Positions 23,205 through 32,257 of a DNA stretch of 60,993 nucleotides are shown one piece after another. How positions within the stretch are numbered: the stretch's first letter is position 1; each line of letters starts with the position of its first letter. The translations under genes and the position numbers were made by a program. The stretch lies in the NCBI GenBank assembly GCA_910587145.1, contig CAJUMH010000019.1:1-60993 (forward strand), written 5' to 3'. Below the pieces are notes generated by a model. The model was not told where the DNA came from. It worked only from the letters and a program-made list of their open reading frames with translations, and searched no databases. The stretch is from an uncultured Ruthenibacterium sp. Its GTDB lineage: Bacteria > Bacillota > Clostridia > Oscillospirales > Ruminococcaceae.

Positions 23205-25240
23205 GACACCGCCTCCTCTCCGGCGGGCACAAAGCGCATCTGCGTTCCCGTATCCACAATGCGGTACAGCTGCGCGCCGCTCTTCAGCCCGTCGCTGAAC
23301 AGATAGCCGTAATCGTTCACAAAGCTGCCCGTCCATTCATCCATAAAAACAGCCGTGCATCCGCTGGCCCGCAGATACTCGCACCACACCTCGCCCGTAA
23401 AGGGCTGCGTAGAGAAGTACGCCACCTGTTCCTCGGTAAAAAATTTGGGCAGCGCTTCCGGCATGCGAACGGTTTCCGGCGTAAAATCCGGCCCGCAGCC
23501 AAAGCTGTAATCCACAAAAACATCCGGATAAAACTCGTAATAATACTGGAACCATTCCAGCCCGAAGGGAGCCAGCGATACGAGAAAAATGCGGTCGTCC
23601 TCTGTCAGATGCTTCTTTGCGGCGGCCGCGGCTGCCTCCTGCTCGCGCCGTTCCAGATAGACCGACTCGGGATAATCCAATACCGTGAGCTGCGGCTGCA
23701 AAAAAGCGTTTGCGCGCCAGATGCATCCGCCGCACAGCACCAGCAAAAACAGCGCGCCCCACCCGCCGGGCGCCGTGTTTTTCAGGGATGCGCACAGCAT
23801 CGAAACAGCCAGTATAAACCATCCGATATAATACGGATAGATATAGCGGTTGTAATCGCCCAGCTGATAGCCGAAGCCGTCCTTAAACACATAGACATAC
23901 GTGAACCCGGTGAAGATATAAAACGCCGCAAATCCCAGCGTGCTCCACAAGGACGCCCACGCGACACGCAGCTTCATACGCCTGTCGCCCAGCAAAAATG
24001 CCGCCAGCAAAATGCTCAGGATCACAAGGATCACAATCATGCCCGAGCCGTTCAAAAGCCGGCCCAGGCGCGTCTGCGGCCCGCCGAGGCTGAACATTGT
24101 CACCCTTGTACTGTACAGCGCCTGCCACATCGACTGCATGATCTGTGTAAACTTCTCCGTGCGGCCGATGCCGACAAGCTCGCACAGGCCGGTTGCCACC
24201 ATCTGCACCATACCCATATTTTCCGCGCCGCCAACGTCGAACCGGTTCATATCCAGTACCACGGCCATATGCGCCGCCCAGCCCAAAAACGCCGCCACAG
24301 GCGCCGTTACAAGCGAAGCGCACCAGCACAGTTTGCCCCAAAGCCCCTTCAGGCAGAAAAACGGCACATCTTCTTTTTCCAAAAACAGCAGATCAAAGCA
24401 GACGATGGCCGCCGCAATCAGGCACAGCGCAAAGCCCATGTCCTTCGCAATGCAGGTTGCCGTAATGGCCAGCAGCGCGCTGCATACCACCGCCGGCGTT
24501 TTTTTGCGCGGCGCAAAGTACAGCACCAGCCCCGCGCCGAACAGCAGCCCCATCGGAATATCGGCGTACGCATTCAAATAGACATTGCACACATAGATGT
24601 CCCGCTGATACACCGTCATTAAAAACGGCGTCAGCGTCAGCACGGCGGCGGCGGGTACCGCAAGATACCACTGCCGGCGCCGCAGCATGGAAAACGCCGC
24701 CGCAAATATGGCAAAGTACAAAATATCGTAGGCGGCGTACACCTTCCACGGCGCAAACGCTCCGCCCAAGAACTGAAACGCATAATCCAGCATGATCAGG
24801 CCCGGCACGAACGTGGTGGCACGCATTTCGCCCGGATGGAAGGTGTAAAGCTGATTTTCCGTTTTTACAACCTTGGCCGCGATCCCCCAAAAGCTGAATT
24901 CGTCCCATTCGTTGAACACCGGCCTGCGCGCGGCAAACAGCACAAGCACGGCCAGCGACGCCAGCACAAAAAACACAAACGCCGGCGAAAGGATCTCTCT
25001 CCAGCGCAGCATTTTCCGGTGCCGCCACAGCCATACGGCAGCGGCAAGCGCCGCCGCAAACCACAAAAAGCCCGCCAAAAGCAGCAGGTGCACGCTGCCC
25101 AGCACGCTGTACCAGATCATCGTGCCGCACAGAGCAGCCAGCGGCGCCGCACCGCTTGCAAGGCCCGTTTTCACATGGACAAACAGGCACAGCGCCAGCA
25201 GCGCGGCAAGGGTGATCAAAATTTCTATAAAAGCAGCCAA
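23201..25240 (-). CDS. Large multispanning membrane protein, GT-C-like
   Basis: About 679 residues. At least 12 hydrophobic helices occupy residues 1-500, with the motif NEWDEFSFWG in the first long loop; an acidic pair in that loop is the hallmark of GT-C glycosyltransferases that use lipid-linked sugars. The C-terminal 180 residues form a soluble domain (DYPESVYLERR, FQYYYEFYPDVFVDYSF). The start is uncertain: TTG at 25240 has AGGAAG 8 nt upstream and begins just before helix one; GTG at 25249 abuts that site. A role in assembling or transferring the surface glycan made by this cluster is inferred. Confidence 0.65.
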   Translation of the reverse strand: MAAFIEILITLAALLALCLFVHVKTGLASGAAPLAALCGTMIWYSVLGSVHLLLLAGFLWFAAALAAAVWLWRHRKMLRWREILSPAFVFFVLASLAVLVLFAARRPVFNEWDEFSFWGIAAKVVKTENQLYTFHPGEMRATTFVPGLIMLDYAFQFLGGAFAPWKVYAAYDILYFAIFAAAFSMLRRRQWYLAVPAAAVLTLTPFLMTVYQRDIYVCNVYLNAYADIPMGLLFGAGLVLYFAPRKKTPAVVCSALLAITATCIAKDMGFALCLIAAAIVCFDLLFLEKEDVPFFCLKGLWGKLCWCASLVTAPVAAFLGWAAHMAVVLDMNRFDVGGAENMGMVQMVATGLCELVGIGRTEKFTQIMQSMWQALYSTRVTMFSLGGPQTRLGRLLNGSGMIVILVILSILLAAFLLGDRRMKLRVAWASLWSTLGFAAFYIFTGFTYVYVFKDGFGYQLGDYNRYIYPYYIGWFILAVSMLCASLKNTAPGGWGALFLLVLCGGCIWRANAFLQPQLTVLDYPESVYLERREQEAAAAAAKKHLTEDDRIFLVSLAPFGLEWFQYYYEFYPDVFVDYSFGCGPDFTPETVRMPEALPKFFTEEQVAYFSTQPFTGEVWCEYLRASGCTAVFMDEWTGSFVNDYGYLFSDGLKSGAQLYRIVDTGTQMRFVPAGEEAVS

Positions 25241-25249
25241 ATCATGCAC

Positions 25250-25555
25250 TTCCTTTTTTTGCAACAGCCCTGCCCGCAAAGGGCGGTGAGATCAGAAAAC
25301 AAAGCGTCTGAAAGACCTGCTTTGCAGCGCGGGTTCGCTGTACAGCCACGGCTGCAAGGAAACAAAGCGCCGGAATCCTTTGAGCTTTGGTGACGCTGTA
25401 GATGCCGCTGCACAGTAGAATTCCGCGGCTTTGTCTTCTTACTCCCTTTCCGGAAAAGTGTTCCCGATGTATCAATTTTAAAATATAAGTATATTTCCAC
25501 ACAGATTACAGAATCTTCAACAACTTAACGGTTCTATAAACTTGAATTTCTCTGC
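25250..25555. other. Gene-free stretch after the methyltransferase gene
   Basis: Contains dispersed repeat copy 1 and several short GC hairpins, then becomes AT-rich from about 25440 towards the methyltransferase. No coding frame with a ribosome site or family motif is seen. Confidence 0.5.
25266..25306 (+). repeat. Dispersed repeat, copy 1
   Basis: AGCCCTGCC (25266-25274), a 9-nt spacer, then CGGTGAGATCAGAAAAC and AAAGCG. The same order recurs on the minus strand at 54966-55008; a weaker copy lies at 52221-52245. Confidence 0.6.
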
Positions 25556-26362
25556 CTATAACAACGTAGCCTTTGAACATTTTCTACACACGTAAAGAAG
25601 GTGACTGGAGCAACCCAACAGTTCTCGTTTCTCACAGTTATGTAGATGATATCTTGCAAAAACTCTGAAATCCTCATCTGACATTGCAAAGTCTCCTCTG
25701 CCTTCAGCCAATTCAAGAACGCTGTCTGTAGCAACCGTCGTAATCCATTCAACTGGCTTATTTCCCAGCAAAGCTTCAAACTCGTCAACATTGAATCCTG
25801 TAAAAAGCTGTTCTGCAAAGTGCTTTACCTGATAATCTTCCGTAAAATTTTCTTCTATTCCTGCGCACAAATTATTCTGGAGATAATTATCAAACAATAT
25901 AGCATGAACAGATAAAAACGCCACCATAATGGCGCCGCCATCCTTTGTGACACGGATTGCTTCATCCAGGGCCTTATGCTGATCTCCCTCGTCATATAGA
26001 TGGTACAAAGGTCCCAACACCAGCGTTAAATCGAAGGTGTTGTCCTGAAAACGGCTTAAATCAAGAGCATCTCCCTGATGAACTGTGATATTTTCCAATC
26101 CTTTACTGTTTTGTCTCAGAAGCTCAAGATTGCTCTTCGCAAGTTCGATTGCCGTCACTTCGTGGCCTTCTTTTGCCAGTGTTACAGAGTATCTTCCAGT
26201 ACCAGCACCGACTTCTATAATGCTGGCTTTTCGCGAAATAATCTGATGAATATATTTCATGGTCGTTAAATATTCAAGCTGTCCGTGTCTGCTTCGGGAT
26301 AATCTTGTATCTTCGGCATATCCGTCGTAAAACCCATTGATGATTTCTATCCTTTTACCCAT
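25556..26362 (-). CDS. SAM-dependent class I methyltransferase, probably acquired
   Basis: A 268-residue methyltransferase. The SAM-binding loop IIEVGAGTGRYSVTLAKEG is followed by AIELAKSNLELL and the motif FDLTLVLGPLYHLYDE. The substrate is unknown; the last 60 residues include a cysteine pair (CSSHLLYVCRKC). The gene and about 100 nt on each side are visibly AT-richer than all surrounding genes. It has its own promoter (26395-26423) though it lies inside a same-strand operon. Both points suggest recent insertion. Sugar or protein O-methylation in the surface glycan is possible but not shown. Confidence 0.88.
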   Translation of the reverse strand: MGKRIEIINGFYDGYAEDTRLSRSRHGQLEYLTTMKYIHQIISRKASIIEVGAGTGRYSVTLAKEGHEVTAIELAKSNLELLRQNSKGLENITVHQGDALDLSRFQDNTFDLTLVLGPLYHLYDEGDQHKALDEAIRVTKDGGAIMVAFLSVHAILFDNYLQNNLCAGIEENFTEDYQVKHFAEQLFTGFNVDEFEALLGNKPVEWITTVATDSVLELAEGRGDFAMSDEDFRVFARYHLHNCEKRELLGCSSHLLYVCRKCSKATLL

Positions 26363-26394
26363 AGTCTTCTCTCTGATAAACTCCGATTTATTTG

Positions 26395-26423
26395 ATTATA
26401 AAATCTTTATCTGCCATTTGCAA
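26395..26423 (-). promoter_or_regulatory. Sigma-A promoter of the methyltransferase gene
   Basis: On the minus strand TTGCAA (26418-26423), 17 nt, TATAAT (26395-26400), about 30 nt before the start codon. Confidence 0.85.
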
Positions 26424-26641
26424 TGTATATTTATAAGCTGCTTCTCAATGGGTACGCAACTCCGAAAAGGAAGTTTTCTTATGGAACCGCCCCTCAGATG
26501 CAGACTCTGTTTTTTGTACGCGCAAAGGGCCTCGCGCCCCTTGCGCCGCCCGGACTTTGCCATGCAGGCGTTTCAGGCGCTTCGGTTTTGCACCGCATCG
26601 CCTTTTTGGTGCATATCCGCGCGCCGCCCGGCCCTTTTGTT

Positions 26642-28255
26642 TTATGCCTCGATATAATACCGCTGGAACAGCAGCACCGCGCTGACCGCCGCCCATAAAA
26701 ACGAGGGATACAACACCTGCGGCGCGGGCTGTGTCTTCTGCGGCTTGCCGCGGCGCGGCTCCTGCAAACCCATCGTGCGGCCCATCAGCATAGCGATCGG
26801 CGCCAGCAGCGCAAAAAATGCGGGCAGCAGGTAACGCGCCTGCACGCCGTTGATCTCCGGCAGCGTAACGGGAGTACAGGTCATATACATTCCCGTATAG
26901 GTAAAGGCATACAGCAAAGCAGCCGAGGCGCCCATCACCCATCCCGTTTTGCGCGGGGCGCGCGCGCCCTCCAGCGCGCTGCAGCCGGCGGCAAACAGCA
27001 AAACAAGCGGCGAAACCGTATTGACAAGCTCAATTTTTACATCCAGCTGCCCGAAATTGCCCATAGAAAACAGGCACAGACCGTCCCGGTACAGCGTATA
27101 GCAGAACACCGCCGCATAGCGCGGCAAATTGGAAAAGATAAACCGCACCTGCGCAGCAGGATCGATGTTGGGATCAAAATATTCAAACGAGCCGTAATTG
27201 CTGGCCAGCGCCGTATATCCGTTCAGCAGCCGGGCTGTGAGCAGGCCGCCTGCCAGCACCACGCACAGGGCGCACCCGCACCGGGCCGCCGGGGACGGCT
27301 GCTTTTTGCCGTGCGGCAAAATGCCGCTGTCTGCTGCATCAAATGGCAGCAGCGTTATCAGCGGCAGCAGCGCAAGCGTTGTAAATTTTGCATAAAACGT
27401 AATGCCAAAGCACAGCGCAAGTACGGCAAGGCGCTTCGGCGTAACGGCGTCGGAGAGACAGACGCCGATAAAGATCCAGCTCAGCCCTAAAAACATGCCG
27501 TCCGAGCTGCACGAGCCGACGATAAACAGCGCGATCGGGCACAGCATCACCGCCGTGAAAATCGCCGTAAAGCGCTTTGCAAAGCAAAGCGCCGCACCGC
27601 ACATTGCCGCGTAAGCAATCAGATTGGCGATACGCGCCAAATACATGCACGTCATCGCGTCCGCGCCTGCCAGCCGCCCCAAGGCGACGCCCGCTGCCTG
27701 CGGCACGTAGGGGATCAGCTGCTGCACCAGCGTTCCGGCGTTGGGAGCCGTCGCTCCCTCGGCCAGGCCCTGCGCATACCGCCGGTATCCGCCCGCAAGC
27801 CCCCCCTCCTGCGTATGGGCAACGGGGCCGTTAAAATAATGCATCAGCAAATCGACATCGTCGGGATAGTCCTCCTGCTGATCGAATAAAAAGTTCCCGC
27901 CGCCGATGGAATACGCGCGCAAAAAGTGCTCGCCCTCATCCGGCGCCTGCAGCGGCGGGTTTGCAAATACAAAAAGCAGCCCCGCCAATACGATAAACGC
28001 CGCCGTTTTCAGCGCCGGGTTTTCGCGCAGAAAATGGGCAGACAAAAACGCCGCCAGATAGAGCAGCGAAGCCATGCCGCACACCGCCGCCGTCAGCACG
28101 GCGGCGGAACCCGGCATCCCCTCGCCCAGCGCATAGATCACACGCCAATCATAAACCAGCGCGGCGCCGCAAAAAAGCGCCACGGGATAACCGCACAGCC
28201 AGCGCACCCATGGTTTTTCCCAAAGCCGCATCCATTTTTGTATCCAGTTTTTCAT
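26642..28255 (-). CDS. DUF2142 family membrane protein
   Basis: A 537-residue polytopic membrane protein with about 12 helices. FANPPLQAPDEGEHFLRAYSI is the DUF2142 signature (shown here in the order FANPP, APDEGEHFLRAY), where D and E lie in the first outer loop, as in GT-C glycosyltransferases. Members occur in cell-wall and capsule clusters and are thought to add single sugars from lipid carriers. The ATG at 28255 is chosen as it begins the homology; its ribosome site (GGGAT) is weak. It follows legB by 58 nt, so it belongs to the nonulosonate operon. Confidence 0.82.
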   Translation of the reverse strand: MKNWIQKWMRLWEKPWVRWLCGYPVALFCGAALVYDWRVIYALGEGMPGSAAVLTAAVCGMASLLYLAAFLSAHFLRENPALKTAAFIVLAGLLFVFANPPLQAPDEGEHFLRAYSIGGGNFLFDQQEDYPDDVDLLMHYFNGPVAHTQEGGLAGGYRRYAQGLAEGATAPNAGTLVQQLIPYVPQAAGVALGRLAGADAMTCMYLARIANLIAYAAMCGAALCFAKRFTAIFTAVMLCPIALFIVGSCSSDGMFLGLSWIFIGVCLSDAVTPKRLAVLALCFGITFYAKFTTLALLPLITLLPFDAADSGILPHGKKQPSPAARCGCALCVVLAGGLLTARLLNGYTALASNYGSFEYFDPNIDPAAQVRFIFSNLPRYAAVFCYTLYRDGLCLFSMGNFGQLDVKIELVNTVSPLVLLFAAGCSALEGARAPRKTGWVMGASAALLYAFTYTGMYMTCTPVTLPEINGVQARYLLPAFFALLAPIAMLMGRTMGLQEPRRGKPQKTQPAPQVLYPSFLWAAVSAVLLFQRYYIEA

Positions 28256-28313
28256 ACTTATCCCAATTGCAGCGCATTTCAATACGTTTGTTTTTTCATT
28301 TCCGGCGCCGCCG

Positions 28314-29297
28314 TCACAGATTGTACTCGTCCATTTTATACCGGCTCAGATTGCCGCGCAGCCATTCGATGGTTTCGGCAATGCCCTGCTCAAAGGTATA
28401 GGCGGGCTTCCAGCCTGTCAGCGTGCGCAGGCGGGTGGCGTCGCCCAAAAGGCGCTCCACCTCGCTTTTGCCCGGGCGCAGGCGCTCGGCCTCGCACACC
28501 GCCTTCGCGGCGGGATTGATCTGACGGATCAGCTCCCCGGCCAGTTCCCCAATTGATATTTCGCGCCCCGTGGCGATGTTCAGCTCCTGCCCGATGGCAG
28601 CGTCACAGTCCGCAATGGCCATAAAGCCCGCCGCGGTGTCCTTCACGTAATTAAAATCCCGCGTGGGGGTAAGGCTTCCCAGACAGATCTCGGTGCGTCC
28701 GGCCAAAAGCTGCGTAATGATGGTGGGGATCACGGCGCGGGCAGACTGCCGCGGGCCGTAGGTATTGAACGGCCGCACGATGGAAACCGGAAGGTCAAAG
28801 CTGCGCCAGAAGCTTTCGGCCAAACGGTCTGCGCCGATCTTTGTAGCCGAATACGGGCTCTGCCCCTGATAGGGATGCTTTTCATCGATGGGCACATACT
28901 GCGCGGTGCCGTACACCTCGCTCGTGGAGGTGATCATCAGCCGCCGTGTTCCCAGCTCGCGCGCGGCCTGCAGCACATTCAGCGTGCCCTTGATGTTGGT
29001 ATCGACATAGCTGTCCGGCGAATGATAGCTGAACGGAATGGCAATGAGCGCCGCCAGATGAAACACGCGTTCCTGTCCCTGCATCGCCGTGCGCACGCCG
29101 TTCGGGTCGCGGATATCCCCCAAAAACACCTCGATCTCGCTGCGGATCTCGGGTGCGAGCGAATCGATCCACCCGCAGGAATTAAACGAGTTATAGCAGC
29201 AAAAAGCCTTTACCCGTTCGCCCTTTTTCACCAGTTCCTCGGTGAGATGGCTGCCGATAAAGCCGTCTGCGCCCGTTACAAGCACTGTATGCGCCAT
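28314..29297 (-). CDS. legB: NDP-N-acetylglucosamine 4,6-dehydratase LegB
   Basis: A 327-residue extended short-chain dehydrogenase. TVLVTGADGFIGSHLTEEL is the NAD loop, STSEVYGTAQYVPIDE carries the conserved serine/threonine, and SPYSATKIGADRLAE holds the YxxxK catalytic pair. RPFNTYGPRQSARAVIPT is the LegB subfamily block. It makes the 4-keto-6-deoxy sugar on which LegC acts, the first committed step of legionaminate. GGAGGGT lies before the ATG. It is the first gene of the long minus-strand operon, 170 nt behind the promoter at 29467-29495. Confidence 0.93.
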   Translation of the reverse strand: MAHTVLVTGADGFIGSHLTEELVKKGERVKAFCCYNSFNSCGWIDSLAPEIRSEIEVFLGDIRDPNGVRTAMQGQERVFHLAALIAIPFSYHSPDSYVDTNIKGTLNVLQAARELGTRRLMITSTSEVYGTAQYVPIDEKHPYQGQSPYSATKIGADRLAESFWRSFDLPVSIVRPFNTYGPRQSARAVIPTIITQLLAGRTEICLGSLTPTRDFNYVKDTAAGFMAIADCDAAIGQELNIATGREISIGELAGELIRQINPAAKAVCEAERLRPGKSEVERLLGDATRLRTLTGWKPAYTFEQGIAETIEWLRGNLSRYKMDEYNL

Positions 29298-29466
29298 TGC
29301 GCACCCTCCTTTTTTGCTGCGCCGCCGCAGCCCGTTTTCTATGAACCGCCCCAATTCGGATCTTCTCAGGATACTGTCTCAACGGCGTTTCCGGCAAGCC
29401 CTGCCGGCCGCCCCCGGCGGCAGCACAAACGCCCCTTGGCCGGCGCCGCAGCAGCCGCTCTCGGTT

Positions 29467-29495
29467 ATTGTACCATATTCTTCCCCATTTGGCAA
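29467..29495 (-). promoter_or_regulatory. Sigma-A promoter of the nonulosonate operon
   Basis: On the minus strand TTGCCA (29490-29495), exactly 17 nt, TACAAT (29467-29472). It lies directly after the bactofilin terminator, so glycan and motility blocks are transcribed separately. Confidence 0.85.
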
Positions 29496-29531
29496 TAAAA
29501 AAGCCGCCCTCTCCCAACCGGAAAGGGCGGC
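29496..29531 (-). terminator. Rho-independent terminator of the bactofilin transcript
   Basis: On the minus strand GCCGCCCTTT (29522-29531) pairs with AGAGGGCGGC (29503-29512), followed by TTTTTTATT. Confidence 0.9.
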
Positions 29532-29583
29532 ATCTTTCGGTTTTGGCAACTCTGCCCTTCGGGAGGGCAGGCCGGCGGTGCGC

Positions 29584-30336
29584 TTATTGCACAGACGCAG
29601 ACGCGTTTACAGCCAGCAGAGAGGCCGAGGCCTTGTTCAGTGCCGAAACCGCAGGCTCCGGCTCTGTGGCCGGCTTTGCAGCTGGCTCTTCCTTCGGCTC
29701 CACAGCCTCCTGGACAGGCGCCTCGTACACGGGCTCGGGCTCAGGCTCAGGCTCGGGCTCGGGCTCCGCGGCGATCACCTTGCCGCTCAGCAGCGCGCCG
29801 TCCTCGATCTTCAGGCGCGCGGTCGTCAGATTGCCGTTCAAATTCGCAGAACTCATCAGGCTGGTAAGGCCCTGTACATACAGGTTGCCCTCCAAAATAC
29901 CGCTCAGCTCTACGTTTTCGGCGCGCTTGATGTCGCCCAGCAGATGTCCCTCCGCATAGATGGCGGCATTGCCCACGCAGCTTAGATTTCCGCGCAGCTC
30001 TCCGCAGACAAGGGTAAAATTGCGGCAGGATACATTGCCCTCCACTGTGCCGGAAAGCGTGATATCGCCTTGCCCGACGATATCGCCCTCCACGCAGCCC
30101 AAAATAACAAGATCCTCCTCCGCGATATTGATATTGCCGCGGACAACGCAGGTTTTGCTGATCACGGAATTCTCCACTTCCCTTCGTATCGGTGCGCTCA
30201 TCGGAGCAGGCGCCTCCTCTTTTTGCTGTATTGAGACAGAACTTTGCGGCTCGCTTGCGCCGCGCTCGTCCTCATAGGTATAGGCTGCTTCTTCATCCAC
30301 TACGTCCTTTACCTTTTTGGAAAAAACCCATGCCAC
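29584..30336 (-). CDS. Bactofilin-family polymer-forming protein
   Basis: A 250-residue protein. Residues about 55-190 form the repetitive right-handed beta-helix of bactofilins (VISKTCVVRGNI, LVILGCVEGDIVGQGDI, LSGTVEGNVSC, GELRGNLSC, ILEGNLYVQG). The tail has an EPEPEPEPEPEP stretch (residues 193-204) and more acidic/proline residues. Bactofilins polymerise without nucleotides and place wall enzymes, appendages or chemotaxis proteins. It is the last gene of the minus-strand motility block, 34 nt after the chemoreceptor, which suggests a scaffold for the receptor or flagellar base. The long acidic tail is unusual. Confidence 0.88.
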   Translation of the reverse strand: MAWVFSKKVKDVVDEEAAYTYEDERGASEPQSSVSIQQKEEAPAPMSAPIRREVENSVISKTCVVRGNINIAEEDLVILGCVEGDIVGQGDITLSGTVEGNVSCRNFTLVCGELRGNLSCVGNAAIYAEGHLLGDIKRAENVELSGILEGNLYVQGLTSLMSSANLNGNLTTARLKIEDGALLSGKVIAAEPEPEPEPEPEPVYEAPVQEAVEPKEEPAAKPATEPEPAVSALNKASASLLAVNASASVQ

Positions 30337-30370
30337 TGGCGAACCCTCCTTTTTTTAGGTAAATTGGGGA

Positions 30371-32116
30371 TTAGTATTTATCAGAGCCGGAGGAATAGCT
30401 GTAATCCATCTGCGGCTCTACAGCGGAAACTGCCGACACAGCCGGGGCAGCGCCACTCTGGCGTACACGGAAGCCGGCCATCACCTGGCGCATCAGCGCA
30501 GCCTGAGAGGACAGCTCCTCGCTGGCCGCCGCGGACTGCTGGCTGGTGGCGGAGTTCGTCTGAACGGCGGCGGAGATCTGATCCACCTGCTCGGTGATCT
30601 GGGCGATCGCCTCGGATTCCTTCTCCACGGCGTCCGCAATCACATTCATGCCGTTCACGGCCTTGCCGGCCAGCTCAAGCGATTTCTCCAGAGCGTAGGA
30701 AACGCGCTCCACAATGGCGTTGCCGCGATTGACGGTGGTGATGGAGTTGTCGATCAGATCCTTTGTCGCCTTTGCGGCCTCATCCGACTTGGTGGCAAGG
30801 TTGCGCACTTCATCGGCCACAACGGCAAAGCCCTTGCCTGCGCTGCCCGCGCGCGCCGCCTCGACGGCCGCGTTCAACGCAAGGATATTCGTCTGGAACG
30901 CGATGTTTTCGATCGTGGCAATGATCTTCGAAATTTCCTCGGAGGACTTGGAGATATCGTTCATCGCCGCAACCATGTCCTTCATGGCGTCGGAGCAGAC
31001 ATTCAGCTCTTCGCCGGCAGCATTGGTGTCCTTGCTGGAGCGCTCGGCCTGTTCCGCATTGGAGCGGGCACTCTCAGAGATCTCGGATACGGCAGTGGTA
31101 AGCTCTTCGGCGCTGCTGGCCTGCTCGGTGGAGCTCTGTGCCAGAGACTGCGCGCCAATAGAAACCTGCTCGGCGCCGGCCGCCACCTGCTCGGAGGCCT
31201 CCGTCACCTTGCGCAGCGTATCCTCCATGCGCAGGATCAGCTGGTCTACGCTCTGCTCAATCGGAGCAAGGTCGCCGGGGAACGCGGCGGTCATCTGTAC
31301 ATCGTAGTTGCCGTTCGCCATCTCGGCCATAATGCGAGAAATATCGGAAACGGCGTCCTTCAGCACGGTCTGGCTGGTGCGCACCGCATCCACCATCGCG
31401 CCAAACTCGTTCGCAGACTGATAGCTGGTTTTGTAGTTCAAATCGCCCCTGCTCATTGCAACCATCGCCTGCTTGGCCTCAAGCAGCGGGCTGGTGATAT
31501 CGCGCACCAGCCGGAACGCAAGCAGGATCGCAATAACCAGAGCCAGCACCGTCAGGCCCACGCAGACGATCAGAACAACCGTGGACTGGCTGCGTGCGCC
31601 CGTCACATTCGTGCTCACGATGTTGTTGATGGTCTCCGAGAGCGCCTCGGCCGCATCATTCATCTCGGCAAGCGCCGGGGTGCATTTTTCCTTCAGCAGG
31701 CGGGTGGCCTCCTCCATGTTGCCGGCCTTTACCTGCTCCAGGATCTCGCGCGCCTCGGCGCGCCAGTCGTTCACCTTCTGCTCGTAGGCAGCGTCCGCGC
31801 CGTCGTTCAGCGGATACGCCTTCTCGAACGCGGCCAGAGCGGTTTCCACCGTAGCAATGTTGTTCAGCGCGCGCTGCTCCAGATCGGAATCATAGCCGCT
31901 CAGCACCATGTCGCGCAAAAGACGCCCCACATTGTTGGTATTCGCGCGCACCGTCAAAAGCTGGATGGAGGCGTTCATATCAACGGAGATCACCTCGTAG
32001 TAGTTGTCCTGCGCGCTCACGGCGGACACCTCCGCCACGACGATCGTAAGCATCGACAGCAGCAGGATGATGCCGATCGTAAACAGCATACGCGCCTTGA
32101 CCTTCATGTTTTTCAT
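30371..32116 (-). CDS. Methyl-accepting chemotaxis protein
   Basis: A 581-residue chemoreceptor. Helix one (about 12-33) and helix two (about 183-205) flank an outer four-helix-bundle sensor of about 150 residues; a HAMP domain follows (about 206-258), then the signalling domain. The signalling hairpin tip reads IENIAFQTNILALNAAVEAARAG (given here as its centre, FQTNILALNAAVEAARAG) and FAVVADEVRNLATKS. No C-terminal pentapeptide for CheR tethering is seen. It begins in the same block as an EAL-HDOD protein and ends before bactofilin. The ligand is unknown. Confidence 0.93.
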   Translation of the reverse strand: MKNMKVKARMLFTIGIILLLSMLTIVVAEVSAVSAQDNYYEVISVDMNASIQLLTVRANTNNVGRLLRDMVLSGYDSDLEQRALNNIATVETALAAFEKAYPLNDGADAAYEQKVNDWRAEAREILEQVKAGNMEEATRLLKEKCTPALAEMNDAAEALSETINNIVSTNVTGARSQSTVVLIVCVGLTVLALVIAILLAFRLVRDITSPLLEAKQAMVAMSRGDLNYKTSYQSANEFGAMVDAVRTSQTVLKDAVSDISRIMAEMANGNYDVQMTAAFPGDLAPIEQSVDQLILRMEDTLRKVTEASEQVAAGAEQVSIGAQSLAQSSTEQASSAEELTTAVSEISESARSNAEQAERSSKDTNAAGEELNVCSDAMKDMVAAMNDISKSSEEISKIIATIENIAFQTNILALNAAVEAARAGSAGKGFAVVADEVRNLATKSDEAAKATKDLIDNSITTVNRGNAIVERVSYALEKSLELAGKAVNGMNVIADAVEKESEAIAQITEQVDQISAAVQTNSATSQQSAAASEELSSQAALMRQVMAGFRVRQSGAAPAVSAVSAVEPQMDYSYSSGSDKY

Positions 32117-32257
32117 TCTTTCTCGTTCCTTTCCGATTTGAATTGGGATCCTGAATAAAAATGTATATCCGCCGGCGCTTTATGCGCCCTCTGCGCGCAG
32201 ACGGTGAAAAACGTCCGACGGAAAAACCCGCCCCGGCCGCGATGGGCACGGGACAGA

